Part shown: in pieces, positions 1 through 6,793 of the stretch
Numbering within the stretch: the first letter of the stretch is position 1
Layout: every line of letters starts with the position of its first letter
DNA from: Undibacterium sp.
GTDB taxonomy: Bacteria; Pseudomonadota; Gammaproteobacteria; Burkholderiales; Burkholderiaceae
Reading direction: 5' to 3'
Assembly: GCA_014376575.1 (NCBI GenBank)
Contig: JACMRF010000114.1
Span: 1-14,237 of the forward strand
Length of the DNA: 14,237 nt
Made by a program: the position numbers and the translations under genes
Notes under the pieces: model-generated
Seen by the model: the letters and a program-made list of their open reading frames with translations, nothing else
The model's database searches: none
Told to the model about the DNA's origin: nothing

Positions 1-172
1 CCCAGAATTTCCATTAGGATTGGCAATGATGACGGATGCACTTTTCGAGGCAGTTTTGCTGCGAATGAGGCGCCAATAGCGAGCTATTGTCCACGAAGAG
101 CAGAAAAAATGACCGAAAATGCGCCGTCAGCATACCAATAGCACCGCAGGTGCGCCTAATGGAAAATCCGGG
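1..172. repeat. Short element with terminal inverted repeats (MITE- or REP-like)
   Basis: The left end CCCAGAATTTCCATTAGG (1-18) matches the reverse complement of 155-172 at 16 of 18 positions, so the segment is bounded by imperfect inverted repeats. Inside is a perfect 7-bp hairpin CAATAGC-ga-GCTATTG (73-88). The only plus-strand reading (ATG at about 27) runs 16-17 codons, so it is not a gene. This layout fits a miniature inverted-repeat element or an intergenic repeat. The left end coincides with the window edge, so the true boundary and any target duplication cannot be seen. The copy lies about 70 bp before cysM and may carry part of its promoter. Confidence 0.45.
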
Positions 173-244
173 TTTAATAGCAATCAAGCATGAACTTCCT
201 ACAGCGTTTAAAATAACGTTTTGCCTTACAGAATTTTACGTCTT

Positions 245-1147
245 ATGACTTACCAGACCATTGAAGATACTATAGGAAATACTCCTCTAGTTATGTTGCA
301 GCGACTTCCAGGAAATGAAAACAAACTTCGGAATAATATTGTTCTTGGTAAATTAGAGGGGAATAATCCTGCCGGTTCGGTAAAAGACAGACCTGCTATG
401 GCGATGATCAAGCATGCCGAAGAGCGCGGTCAAATTAAATCCGGTGATACCCTGATAGAGGCGACAAGTGGCAATACTGGTATTGCACTGGCGATGGCAG
501 CTGCAATGCGTGGTTATAAAATGCTGTTGCTGATGCCTGAAAATTTGAGTATTGAACGCAGACAAAGCATGGCTGCTTACGGAGCACAAATCATCTTGAC
601 TCCAAAGACCGGCGGCATGGAATACGCGCGGGATTTAGCCGAAAAAATGCAGAAAGAAGGCAAGGGAACTATTCTCGACCAGTTCGGCAATCCCGACAAT
701 CCACTCGCGCACTACGACACGACAGGCCCTGAGATCTGGCGCGATACTAAAGGTAAGATAACGCATTTTGTCAGTGCGATGGGAACAACGGGCACCATTA
801 TGGGTGTTTCGCGTTATTTAAAAGAGATGAACTCAGGAATTCAAATAGTTGGCGCTCAGCCTGAAGAGGGCTCTCAAATTCCGGGTATTCGAAAGTGGCC
901 AGAAGCCTACTTGCCTAAGATTTATGATAAGTCTAGAGTTGATCAAATCGAATCGGTCAGTCAATCATCGGCAGAGCTGATGGCTAGGCGATTGGCGGTA
1001 GAAGAGGGGATATTTTGTGGAATATCTGCAGCTGGTGCGTGTGAGGTGGCATTAAGGCTAGCAGAAACAGTAGAAAATGCCACGATCGTATTTATTGTCT
1101 GTGATCGAGGCGACCGTTATTTGTCCACTGGCGTCTTTCCCGCATAG
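245..1147 (+). CDS. cysM: Cysteine synthase B (O-acetylserine sulfhydrylase B)
   Basis: This is a cytoplasmic PLP enzyme that makes L-cysteine from O-acetyl-L-serine and sulfide. The CysM isozyme of the family can also use thiosulfate. From ATG 245 the product is 300 residues, normal for CysM. Visible landmarks are the N-terminal TIGNTPLV, the PLP lysine K47 in NNPAGSVKDR, the substrate-loop TSGNTG (74-79), the phosphate-binding GTTGT (179-183), IVGAQPEEGSQIPGIRKWP, and the CysM-type end CDRGDRYLSTGVF. These match E. coli CysM rather than CysK. An in-frame TTG at 221 would add eight residues (MPYRILRL) that the family lacks, so ATG 245 is preferred, although no clear Shine-Dalgarno precedes either start. 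It is monocistronic and convergent with the small HTH gene, with a terminator between them. Confidence 0.95.
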   Translation: MTYQTIEDTIGNTPLVMLQRLPGNENKLRNNIVLGKLEGNNPAGSVKDRPAMAMIKHAEERGQIKSGDTLIEATSGNTGIALAMAAAMRGYKMLLLMPENLSIERRQSMAAYGAQIILTPKTGGMEYARDLAEKMQKEGKGTILDQFGNPDNPLAHYDTTGPEIWRDTKGKITHFVSAMGTTGTIMGVSRYLKEMNSGIQIVGAQPEEGSQIPGIRKWPEAYLPKIYDKSRVDQIESVSQSSAELMARRLAVEEGIFCGISAAGACEVALRLAETVENATIVFIVCDRGDRYLSTGVFPA

Positions 1148-1176
1148 CGTTAACTATATATTGGTGTTAACGACAA

Positions 1177-1216
1177 AAAAAGCCTGAGATACATCGAAAT
1201 GTATCTCAGGCTTTTT
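1177..1216. terminator. Strong bidirectional intrinsic terminator
   Basis: An 18-bp perfect stem (1177-1194 with 1199-1216) closes a CGAA tetraloop. It has an A-run on its left flank and a T-run on its right, so it can end transcription in both directions. It lies between the cysM stop codon (1147) and the end of the convergent HTH gene (1234) and probably serves both. Confidence 0.93.
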
Positions 1217-1233
1217 AATTGGAAAAGTAGATG

Positions 1234-1539
1234 TTAGCTAGCTTCGCCGTCTTTTGGTTTGAACTGTTTATCGCTGATGCGAAATTTTGCTCGACGGTCG
1301 CCCATCAAACCACGTAAATCTTTGATGCTGACATCGCTGATTTCGTGCATGCGTATTAGTAAAGATGCTCCGACGGGTAACCGACGGTGACGAATTTTAC
1401 TGATGACTGGCGGAGCAACTTCCAGTGCTCTGGATAGAGCAGCATCATTTTTTAAATGTAATTGCTTGATGAGGGTATCCAATAAATTATTTGGATCGTA
1501 ATCAATCTCATCAGATTCTAGTTGTGTCAGGTTTGCCAT
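1234..1539 (-). CDS. Small helix-turn-helix protein, probable DNA-binding regulator
   Basis: This is a 101-residue cytoplasmic protein. Residues about 30-56 read as a helix-turn-helix of the Cro/CI general type: NDAALSRALEV is the first helix, APPVISKIRHRRLPV the turn and recognition helix. It is followed by a helical LLIRMHEISDVSIKDLRGLM and a basic tail GDRRAKFRISDKQFKPK. I recall similar short proteins in Oxalobacteraceae and Burkholderiales without a defined role, so target and ligand are unknown. ATG 1539 is chosen because GAGG sits six bases upstream. The longer frame from 1602 adds 21 residues unlike the rest and has no such site. It lies 279 bp downstream of mltB on the same strand, and its own promoter is likely. 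The gene ends at the shared terminator 1177-1216. Confidence 0.82.
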   Translation of the reverse strand: MANLTQLESDEIDYDPNNLLDTLIKQLHLKNDAALSRALEVAPPVISKIRHRRLPVGASLLIRMHEISDVSIKDLRGLMGDRRAKFRISDKQFKPKDGEAS

Positions 1540-1647
1540 AATTACCTCGCTGTTTATGTTTATTGATGCGGGGGATGTTGCTTCAATAAAAAAATTATTC
1601 AAACGGTAATATTGTATCGTTAAAATTGAAATAATTCTTTAGAAAAA

Positions 1648-1676
1648 TGTATAAAAAGTGTTAAATCTCTTGACAC
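1648..1676 (-). promoter_or_regulatory. Candidate promoter for the HTH gene
   Basis: On the minus strand GTGTCA (1676-1671) and TATACA (1653-1648) are separated by 17 bases. Each matches four of six consensus sigma-70 positions. The implied start near 1641 leaves about a 100-base leader before ATG 1539. A second -10-like TACAAT (1616-1611) has no good -35. This call is from pattern only. Confidence 0.35.
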
Positions 1677-1704
1677 ATTGCTTTTACTGCATGTAAATGT
1701 GTCA
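1671..1704. promoter_or_regulatory. Operator-like inverted repeat
   Basis: TGACACATT (1671-1679) and AATGTGTCA (1696-1704) are perfect 9-bp inverted arms with a 16-bp centre. The inner arm overlaps the candidate -35 of the HTH gene. The arm centres are 25 bp apart, which would suit a regulator contacting well-separated major grooves. Autoregulation by the HTH protein is one possibility. The arms could also pair as a hairpin in a minus-strand transcript reading through from mltB. Confidence 0.45.
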
Positions 1705-1774
1705 TTCGATAACGTTACTGTAGTATAAAACATACTATTTAACAATATTAATTGAAGATTATTTGTTTTCGACC

Positions 1775-1809
1775 ACATTTGTTTCAATTTGATACGAATT
1801 GCCAAATGT
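1775..1809 (-). other. Imperfect hairpin after mltB
   Basis: Nested arms ACATTTG/CAAATGT (1775-1781, 1803-1809) and CAATT/AATTG (1785-1789, 1797-1801) lie just beyond the mltB stop codon on the minus strand. No U-run follows in the direction of mltB transcription, so it is at best a weak terminator or a 3'-end-stabilising stem. Confidence 0.3.
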
Positions 1810-1818
1810 AGAGGTAGT

Positions 1819-2925
1819 TTACCTTAATCTTGCCAATGCAATCACTTTACCTAAATCTATCACGGACATCGCATAGAAATAACTACGGTTATATTGCGTT
1901 ATCGCAAAAAAATTGTCTGTTGCTAGCCAATATTCTGTTGTTTCGTCACCGTTTTGCAAGTCAACCAAGCCATAAAGTAGATGTTGCGGTGCGTCCTGAC
2001 TTGCGGTCGTTACTATCGGCCTCAATTCGCTCAAAGAATAGCTGGCTTTTAAGCCTTGAGAGAGTGCCACATTGAGTTTGTCCGCGGAGTGATCTGTGCC
2101 TAATTCAGTATCGACAAGTGTTGCGGGAAAAGCCGTCGGCAATCCTTTTTTCCAGCCATGCTGCGATAAATAATTGGCGACGCTGCCAATAGTATCGGCT
2201 GGTGAAGCCAATAAATCAATTTTTCCATTACCATCAAAATCTACCGCATAGGCTCTTATGCTGCTGGGCATAAATTGTGGCAGGCCTATCGCGCCTGCAT
2301 ACGAGCCTTTGAGCGAGAGTAATTCAAGCGAAGAATCGCGTGACAGTAAAAGTATGTTTTCTAACTCGGTTCTGAAAAATGCCATTCTTGCGACCCGGGT
2401 CGGCGTGTCGGGATAGGCGAATGCGAGTGTCGTTAATGCGTCCATGACACGGAAATTGCCAGTGTTGCGACCGTAAATCGTTTCAACACCAATTAAGCCA
2501 ACGATTACTTCCGCCGGAACCCCATATTGTTTTTCAGCGCGATCCAAGGCATCTATATTGGCATCCCAAAATGCTATACCTGCATCGATCCTGCCGCCTT
2601 CAACAAACCGGGCGCGATAGGCTTTCCAATTTTTGGGTCGCCCTGGTGGTGCAGGTTTGATGAGCTGTATAGCACTCTCGACATAGCGTACTTGGTCGAA
2701 AGTTGCTTCTAATTGTGTTTGGTCGAAGCCATGACGGGTCACCATCAGATCAATAAACTCAGCTACTTCTTTCCATTGGGTGAAGTGAGCAAATTCTGTA
2801 CTAACGATCTTGGTCGGGCTAGGCTTGACTTTCTTCTTGGGTTTATTCGCAGCGGATGCAGCGGTCGAAGTAGTGATGATTGCTGCAAGCAGAACAACAA
2901 AAGCGAGGCGGAATAAAGAGTTCAA
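1819..2925 (-). CDS. mltB: Lytic murein transglycosylase, MltB family
   Basis: This is a periplasmic muramidase-like enzyme that cleaves the MurNAc-GlcNAc bond of peptidoglycan to give 1,6-anhydro-MurNAc ends. The product has 368 residues. Residues 1-25 form a signal peptide ending ASA|AN. No lipobox cysteine is present, so it should be soluble, unlike the lipoprotein MltB of E. coli. The catalytic glutamate is E148 in IGVETIYGRNTGNFRV. The conserved KGSYAGAIGLPQFMPSS (about 206-222) and the YAVDFDGNGKIDL stretch (about 226-238) follow, then DTIGSVANYLSQHGW. The start is a TTG with no evident Shine-Dalgarno, 17 bases after the stop codon of the transglutaminase gene. It is preferred because it yields the full signal peptide, and translation may be coupled. 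As third gene of the DUF58-transglutaminase operon it points to a wall-remodelling role. Confidence 0.92.
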   Translation of the reverse strand: MNSLFRLAFVVLLAAIITTSTAASAANKPKKKVKPSPTKIVSTEFAHFTQWKEVAEFIDLMVTRHGFDQTQLEATFDQVRYVESAIQLIKPAPPGRPKNWKAYRARFVEGGRIDAGIAFWDANIDALDRAEKQYGVPAEVIVGLIGVETIYGRNTGNFRVMDALTTLAFAYPDTPTRVARMAFFRTELENILLLSRDSSLELLSLKGSYAGAIGLPQFMPSSIRAYAVDFDGNGKIDLLASPADTIGSVANYLSQHGWKKGLPTAFPATLVDTELGTDHSADKLNVALSQGLKASYSLSELRPIVTTASQDAPQHLLYGLVDLQNGDETTEYWLATDNFFAITQYNRSYFYAMSVIDLGKVIALARLR

Positions 2926-2942
2926 AATGAGAGCGTATGAAA

Positions 2943-4997
2943 TTAATAAAGCCGACGGTATTGTGCCAGCAGAGTTTTTAATTGAGCGACAACCCGCGCT
3001 TCAGAGGGGGCATCTTTTCCGTATTTAATCGCAATATACAAAGCAAAAAATTGCCTTACGGGCTTTAATTGTGGGGCAGGCAAACTGGCGTTAAGTCTTT
3101 GCATAAAAGCATAAGGGCCCTCATGGCTGGCTTTCGCCCATCCTTGGGCCGCGAGTTTTGCGCACATTGATAAGTATACCCGATCAAGTGCTAAAACTTG
3201 AGGCCGGTTACGCATCAAAGGCAGTGCCACAAGCGCCATTGCAGCCATCGCCAGCAAGAAAAAAATCAAGGTAAGTTGCGGCCAATCAAACTCTGATAAT
3301 CCCAGATATCGCATGACATCAACCTGCCTGGCTTGATTGTAATTGAGCACCCACAGATTCCAGGAGTTATTGACGGCATTCCAATGCATGCGCATGGATT
3401 GTAGCCAGGAATTGTTTCCCACCGCCAGATTGACTAAGCCAGCGATACCTCGTTTGGGCTGTATCGAAAAAAGATTTTGCAATACGCGTTCTGGTGCGAC
3501 CGCCGCGGTGGGATCGATTCTGGTCCAGCCACGGCCTGCCAGCCATACTTCAGCCCACGCGTGCGCATCGGATTGGCGTATCTCCATAAATCCATCCACA
3601 GTATTAGTAGATCCGCCAAGGTAGCCTGTCACCACGCGCGCCGGAATGCCCATGGCACGCATTAATACGACAAATGCGCTGGAATAGTGCTCGCAGAAGC
3701 CAGCGCGCGTAGCAAATAAAAATTCATCAATACTATCTTTTCCTAGTAATGGTGGTTCCAACGTGTACACAAATTTTTCTTGTCTAAAGAGCTGTAGCAC
3801 GGCCAGCACGCGCTGTTCGTTATCCTTTATGCGTTGGCTCAATTGAATCGCATAGTCGCGTGTTTTTGGATTGAACCCAATCGGTAAATCCAGTGAGCTT
3901 TGTAAGGCGTGGGGCGGTAGGTCTGCCTGCAAGACGTAATCTGGAAAGGAACTGACTTGATAGCGAACCCGGTTATTAATGCTGCGCGCGCTATAAATTT
4001 CAAATTGCGTGTTGATACTGGTTTGCATATCTTCAAGCAACGGGGCGCTGCCAGGGATATCGAGTGCGAATAACCAGGCTTGCCCACTGGCTTCGAGGAT
4101 GATTTCTTGACGAATTTCTTTGCCATTACTACGATATAAATCGGTAGGGCGCGAAGTGCGCATGACATCGTCGCGCGACCAGCTTCTTCCATCGTAGCGA
4201 TTGAGCACAATGCCGCGCCAGTACAGCATGGATTTGTCTGGTGTCGATGGCGAGAATTTTGCTCTGAAGGCGATGTCTTCAGATAAAGCCAGATTGCTGA
4301 TATTGCCTGGCGACATAGAGTCTGACAAGCCGCTGCGGGCGGAATTGGCATCGCCAGGCAAGCTCCATAACGGGCCTTGAATGCGCGGAAATAAAAAGAA
4401 AGAAACGACTGTCAACGGTATCGCCAGCCCTAAAATGACCATGCCAAGTTTGGCTCTTTCCCACAAGGATGGAACAAGGCCGGTGTAGTGGAAGGAGAGT
4501 TGTGCGGTCAGCAAGGTAACAATTGCCACCAAAGCGAGGAGTGCACTGGCGATGGTTTGCGAATAAAAGAAGCTGGTCAGCAGGAGAAAAAAACTCAGAA
4601 ATATCACAACAAATAAATCGCGCTTCGCATGCATCTCTAATAATTTGCAGGCTAGCAGTAAGGCTAGCATCGTGACGCCAGCCTCGCGCCCCAAAAAAGT
4701 ACGGAAAGTAAGGAAAACGCCTGCCATCATCAATAGTGATATGGGGATCAACAGCCACGATTTAGGCAAACGGCGCCCGCTCAACGTCAGCCAGCCGCGC
4801 CATAGCATCAGCATTGCACAGCATGCCGTGACCCACCAAGGCAATGCCGCTACGTGCGGTAATAGCACCAGCAAGCATGCCGCAAGTAACAGCAGAGTGT
4901 CGGCCTTGTCACGTGAAAGCGGTAGTTTTCTCCAGCTGGCGTGGACTGCCACTATCGCATTATTCATGGCTGTTTTTCGGGCATACGCTGGTTGCAT
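2943..4997 (-). CDS. tgpA: Membrane transglutaminase-like protein (DUF3488, TgpA type)
   Basis: This inner-membrane protein has a periplasmic transglutaminase-fold domain. The essential Pseudomonas aeruginosa TgpA has the same architecture, but its physiological substrate is not firmly known. The 684 residues hold several hydrophobic segments between about 30 and 205 (DUF3488), then a periplasmic part with the triad C435 (AGFCEHYSSAFV), H479 (SDAHAWAEVW) and D495 (RIDPTAAVAPERV). A further membrane helix at about 578-597 and a cytoplasmic C-terminal DUF4129-like tail follow. ATG 4997 is chosen because GGGGAG (5008-5003) sits five bases upstream and the start falls two bases after the DUF58 stop codon. 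A longer frame from 5033 would overlap DUF58 and lacks this site. Close packing with DUF58 and mltB shows one operon. Confidence 0.92.
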   Translation of the reverse strand: MQPAYARKTAMNNAIVAVHASWRKLPLSRDKADTLLLLAACLLVLLPHVAALPWWVTACCAMLMLWRGWLTLSGRRLPKSWLLIPISLLMMAGVFLTFRTFLGREAGVTMLALLLACKLLEMHAKRDLFVVIFLSFFLLLTSFFYSQTIASALLALVAIVTLLTAQLSFHYTGLVPSLWERAKLGMVILGLAIPLTVVSFFLFPRIQGPLWSLPGDANSARSGLSDSMSPGNISNLALSEDIAFRAKFSPSTPDKSMLYWRGIVLNRYDGRSWSRDDVMRTSRPTDLYRSNGKEIRQEIILEASGQAWLFALDIPGSAPLLEDMQTSINTQFEIYSARSINNRVRYQVSSFPDYVLQADLPPHALQSSLDLPIGFNPKTRDYAIQLSQRIKDNEQRVLAVLQLFRQEKFVYTLEPPLLGKDSIDEFLFATRAGFCEHYSSAFVVLMRAMGIPARVVTGYLGGSTNTVDGFMEIRQSDAHAWAEVWLAGRGWTRIDPTAAVAPERVLQNLFSIQPKRGIAGLVNLAVGNNSWLQSMRMHWNAVNNSWNLWVLNYNQARQVDVMRYLGLSEFDWPQLTLIFFLLAMAAMALVALPLMRNRPQVLALDRVYLSMCAKLAAQGWAKASHEGPYAFMQRLNASLPAPQLKPVRQFFALYIAIKYGKDAPSEARVVAQLKTLLAQYRRLY

Positions 4998-4999
4998 CG

Positions 5000-5977
5000 C
5001 TACTCCCCATACAGTGCCAGCGCACTCAAGCAATCGGCGCGATGCGGCTCGCCTATGGCAGCGGGATATTCAGTTGCGCCTAGCCGAAACGCATACGCCA
5101 GTCCGCTGGCATCGGCCTGCAGCACCCAACTGCTCATGCGCGATAACCTGATTTCCAAATCCAGATTGCTCGGCAAGCTAGAAAAATCGAGCAAGATGTC
5201 GCTCGCAGATCCGCCAGAAAACTGCTTGGTAATTAAGCTGCCGCCGGCATCCAGATCGACGCGGGCGATGTGTTTCCACGCCAGATGCTTTAAGGCGTCG
5301 CCCACCTGATATACCCGCACGCCGGAAAAATCTTCGTCTCCTGCCGAGCCTTGGCCTTTTTTACTTGCGGCCCCTGTCATTGGCAAGGGCGGGGCAAATG
5401 GCTCGGGCTGCGGATACACCAGCGCCTGGGTATCAGGCATCCAGGTGCTCCAGGCGCGCAGTAATCCTAGCGGATACCAGGTCTGCAGGCGCACCCTCGG
5501 TATCGGCAATCGACCGCGCCGCGTTGTCGGACAGCTCAATTGCAGCATGGCGCGGCTATGTGGTGCGATATCGACCGTTTGTTCGGGATGGCCTTTCGCC
5601 GCAAAACCGAGGTAGAGCGCATAGCGATAATGCTTGCGCCGATTGATTAGATACAAAGTGAACTGCGCTTCTTCGCCGGCAAAGACCGGGGCAACCGGGC
5701 CGGCCAATAAATGCAGGTAGGCGAGATTGCGAAAGCCCATGAACGCATTGATCCAGGCGCAGCCGCCGAGAATAAAGGTCAGCGCAAAGCCGAGGTTGAG
5801 GTTGTAATTGGTCGAGGCGATAAACAGCACCAGCAGCAGCAACACAAACATCCAGCCGGCTTTGCTCGGTAAGGTAAATACACGGCGCTGCTTGAGGAAA
5901 ACTTCGCCACTTTCTGGCCGGTGTTCGAGGAACACCAGTCGGCGAAATTTTTGCTGTAAAGAGGTGAGTGCACTCAT
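5000..5977 (-). CDS. DUF58 domain protein
   Basis: A 325-residue membrane-anchored protein. Two hydrophobic helices (about 42-57 and 62-80) follow a basic N-terminus. The cytoplasmic part carries the DUF58 signature around 220-239, VRVYQVGDALKHLAWKHIAR, with the conserved G226-D227 and the WKHIAR end. DUF58 proteins are usually encoded between a MoxR AAA+ ATPase and a DUF3488/transglutaminase, and are thought to act with them in envelope assembly or stress. Here the transglutaminase follows directly but no MoxR gene precedes. ATG 5977 gives the usual N-terminus. A GTG at 6022 would add 15 residues, and neither start has a strong Shine-Dalgarno. It is the first gene of the visible operon. Confidence 0.88.
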   Translation of the reverse strand: MSALTSLQQKFRRLVFLEHRPESGEVFLKQRRVFTLPSKAGWMFVLLLLVLFIASTNYNLNLGFALTFILGGCAWINAFMGFRNLAYLHLLAGPVAPVFAGEEAQFTLYLINRRKHYRYALYLGFAAKGHPEQTVDIAPHSRAMLQLSCPTTRRGRLPIPRVRLQTWYPLGLLRAWSTWMPDTQALVYPQPEPFAPPLPMTGAASKKGQGSAGDEDFSGVRVYQVGDALKHLAWKHIARVDLDAGGSLITKQFSGGSASDILLDFSSLPSNLDLEIRLSRMSSWVLQADASGLAYAFRLGATEYPAAIGEPHRADCLSALALYGE

Positions 5978-6000
5978 GGATCTGACAAAGCAAGGTAAAT

Positions 6001-6029
6001 TTTTAAAATGAGGTACCGCCACCCCGCAA
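6001..6029 (-). promoter_or_regulatory. Weak candidate promoter for the DUF58 operon
   Basis: On the minus strand TTGCGG (6029-6024) and TTAAAA (6006-6001) are 17 bases apart. The implied start near 5994 lies just before ATG 5977 and would exclude the GTG at 6022 as a start. If real, it would give the operon its own promoter after separation from an upstream moxR. The -10 is poor, so confidence is low. Confidence 0.25.
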
Positions 6030-6153
6030 ATGGAATGCGTATGCGGTCGAACAACGGCGAGCTAAAAAGCAGAAGGATTCTCACGACTCGACGGCATCTA
6101 TGTGCCAAAGCAGATGTGTCGTACTTATCCACTTAAGAGAGGGAGAATCCAGC

Positions 6154-6306
6154 ATGAAACATAGCATAGTTGACGTCGACTTGGCAAAGAGCGTCTTTCA
6201 AGTGTGCTGAGTCGATCAGGAAACAGGAGAAGTCTTCAGCAAAACAAATCAAGCGCGCCACAGTTCTCGACTTCTTCAACAGCTGAATACCCCGCTGAAT
6301 CGATGA
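6154..6306 (+). pseudogene. IS110-family transposase N-terminal remnant
   Basis: The frame from ATG 6154 reads MKHSIVDVDLAKSVFQVC, stop, VDQETGEVFSKTNQARHSSRLLQQLNTPLNR, stop. The D-x-D-LAKSVFQV block is the start of the RNase H-like DEDD domain in IS110/IS1111 transposases, where GIDLAKSVFQV is typical. A TGA at 6208-6210 and another at 6304-6306 interrupt it, and the expected downstream region (the glutamate-containing part and the C-terminal serine motif) is missing. A sensible Shine-Dalgarno, GGGAG, lies eight bases before the ATG. The original full transposase would be about 320-400 residues. It is non-functional. Confidence 0.75.
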
Positions 6307-6430
6307 CAAACGGGAGTAGTTCACGTCACTATCCAAACAGATTTGTGGGCGCATGCCGCCGCCAACCGCATGAATAAGCGACGCTGCAGGTAAAACCGAG
6401 CTTATTTCTAATCATCCTACATTTGAAACC

Positions 6431-6498
6431 GATCCCGCATATTCCATGCGCCTCTACAAGCAAAAACAGGCTGCAAGGCGCATGGAATATGCGTGATC
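6431..6498. repeat. Long near-perfect palindrome
   Basis: The arm CGCATATTCCATGCGCCT (6436-6453) is perfectly complementary to 6476-6493. The pairing extends past one mismatch by GATC on both sides, giving 23-bp arms around a 22-base loop. No U-run follows. It may be a REP-like target of IS110/IS1111 elements, paired IS ends brought together by deletion, or a recombination site. Confidence 0.7.
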
Positions 6499-6506
6499 GA
6501 ATTTGA

Positions 6507-6602
6507 ACTTTTTTTGCAAACCGGCCACGCCGCGTCAAACTGGTATCTGTGACCCACGAACCGGACGAAATTGTGAGCAATCTATTTTTGGGCGCGACAT
6601 AA
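6507..6602 (+). pseudogene. Possible C-terminal fragment of an unknown protein
   Basis: This 31-codon stretch reads TFFANRPRRVKLVSVTHEPD followed by EIVSNLFLGAT and a TAA stop. The composition looks protein-like, but no start codon and no family is recognised. The frame before it (ending GICVIEFELF) could join through a change in the T-run just after 6508. It may be the end of a gene destroyed by the neighbouring IS, or chance. Confidence 0.2.
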
Positions 6603-6687
6603 AAATCTTCATCAAAGATCTTCAAATGTAGTGGCTCTAATGAAAGATTGTCAATTTATCTTGCCTTAACTTAATTTTTAAGCTGCT

Positions 6688-6721
6688 AAAAAGCCCCGCA
6701 AAGAAATTTGTGAGGCTTTTT
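6688..6721. terminator. Intrinsic terminator-like hairpin
   Basis: Arms AAAAAGCCCCGCAAA (6688-6702) and TTTGTGAGGCTTTTT (6707-6721) pair with one G-U and one mismatch around a GAAA loop, with T-runs on the right and A-runs on the left. It could work in either direction. No intact gene ends here, so it probably belonged to a lost gene. It now insulates the receptor promoter region from the left. Confidence 0.7.
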
Positions 6722-6764
6722 TACGTCACCTTTGGCATTCATTTGCACTTTTATGCAGATTTTT

Positions 6765-6793
6765 TTAAAGCGCTTTGGGTAAACGCCTATAAT
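6765..6793 (+). promoter_or_regulatory. Candidate receptor promoter P1 inside the operator array
   Basis: A perfect TATAAT (6788-6793) lies 17 bases after TTAAAG (6765-6770). The -35 is weak, which is common for activated or regulated promoters. The first operator (6767-6776) covers the -35 and the second (6799-6808) covers the expected start near 6800. This geometry fits repression. The leader to ATG 7147 would be about 345 bases. Confidence 0.5.

Larger units (their letters stand above)
6030..6500. mobile_element. Decayed insertion sequence region (IS110-like)
   Basis: The segment contains the broken start of an IS110-type transposase (6154-6306). It is flanked by related sequences ATGGAATgcgtATGCG (6030-6045) and ATGGAATATGCG (6482-6493), each followed shortly by TCGA. 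Between them lies the palindrome 6431-6498. These related flanks are natural candidates for the ends, or target copies, of an IS now reduced to about 470 bp against the 1.2-1.5 kb usual for IS110 elements. Exact ends cannot be fixed by eye. Confidence 0.5.

Noticed and set aside
1670..1698. TTGACA (1670-1675) on the plus strand as a promoter
   Set aside because: No acceptable -10 at the right distance and no plus-strand gene downstream; the bases belong to the inverted repeat 1671-1704.
1620..1805. Minus-strand open frame of 61 codons between mltB and the HTH gene
   Set aside because: AT-rich, no ribosome binding site, no recognisable motif; it runs through the promoter and dyad region.
3839..4758. 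Two long minus-strand frames (170 and 159 codons) inside the transglutaminase gene
   Set aside because: They are alternative frames of a clearly coding gene whose own frame carries all the domain motifs.
6329..6625. 98-codon minus-strand frame over the palindrome
   Set aside because: It reads straight through the inverted repeat and the IS remnant and matches no family I know; probably chance.
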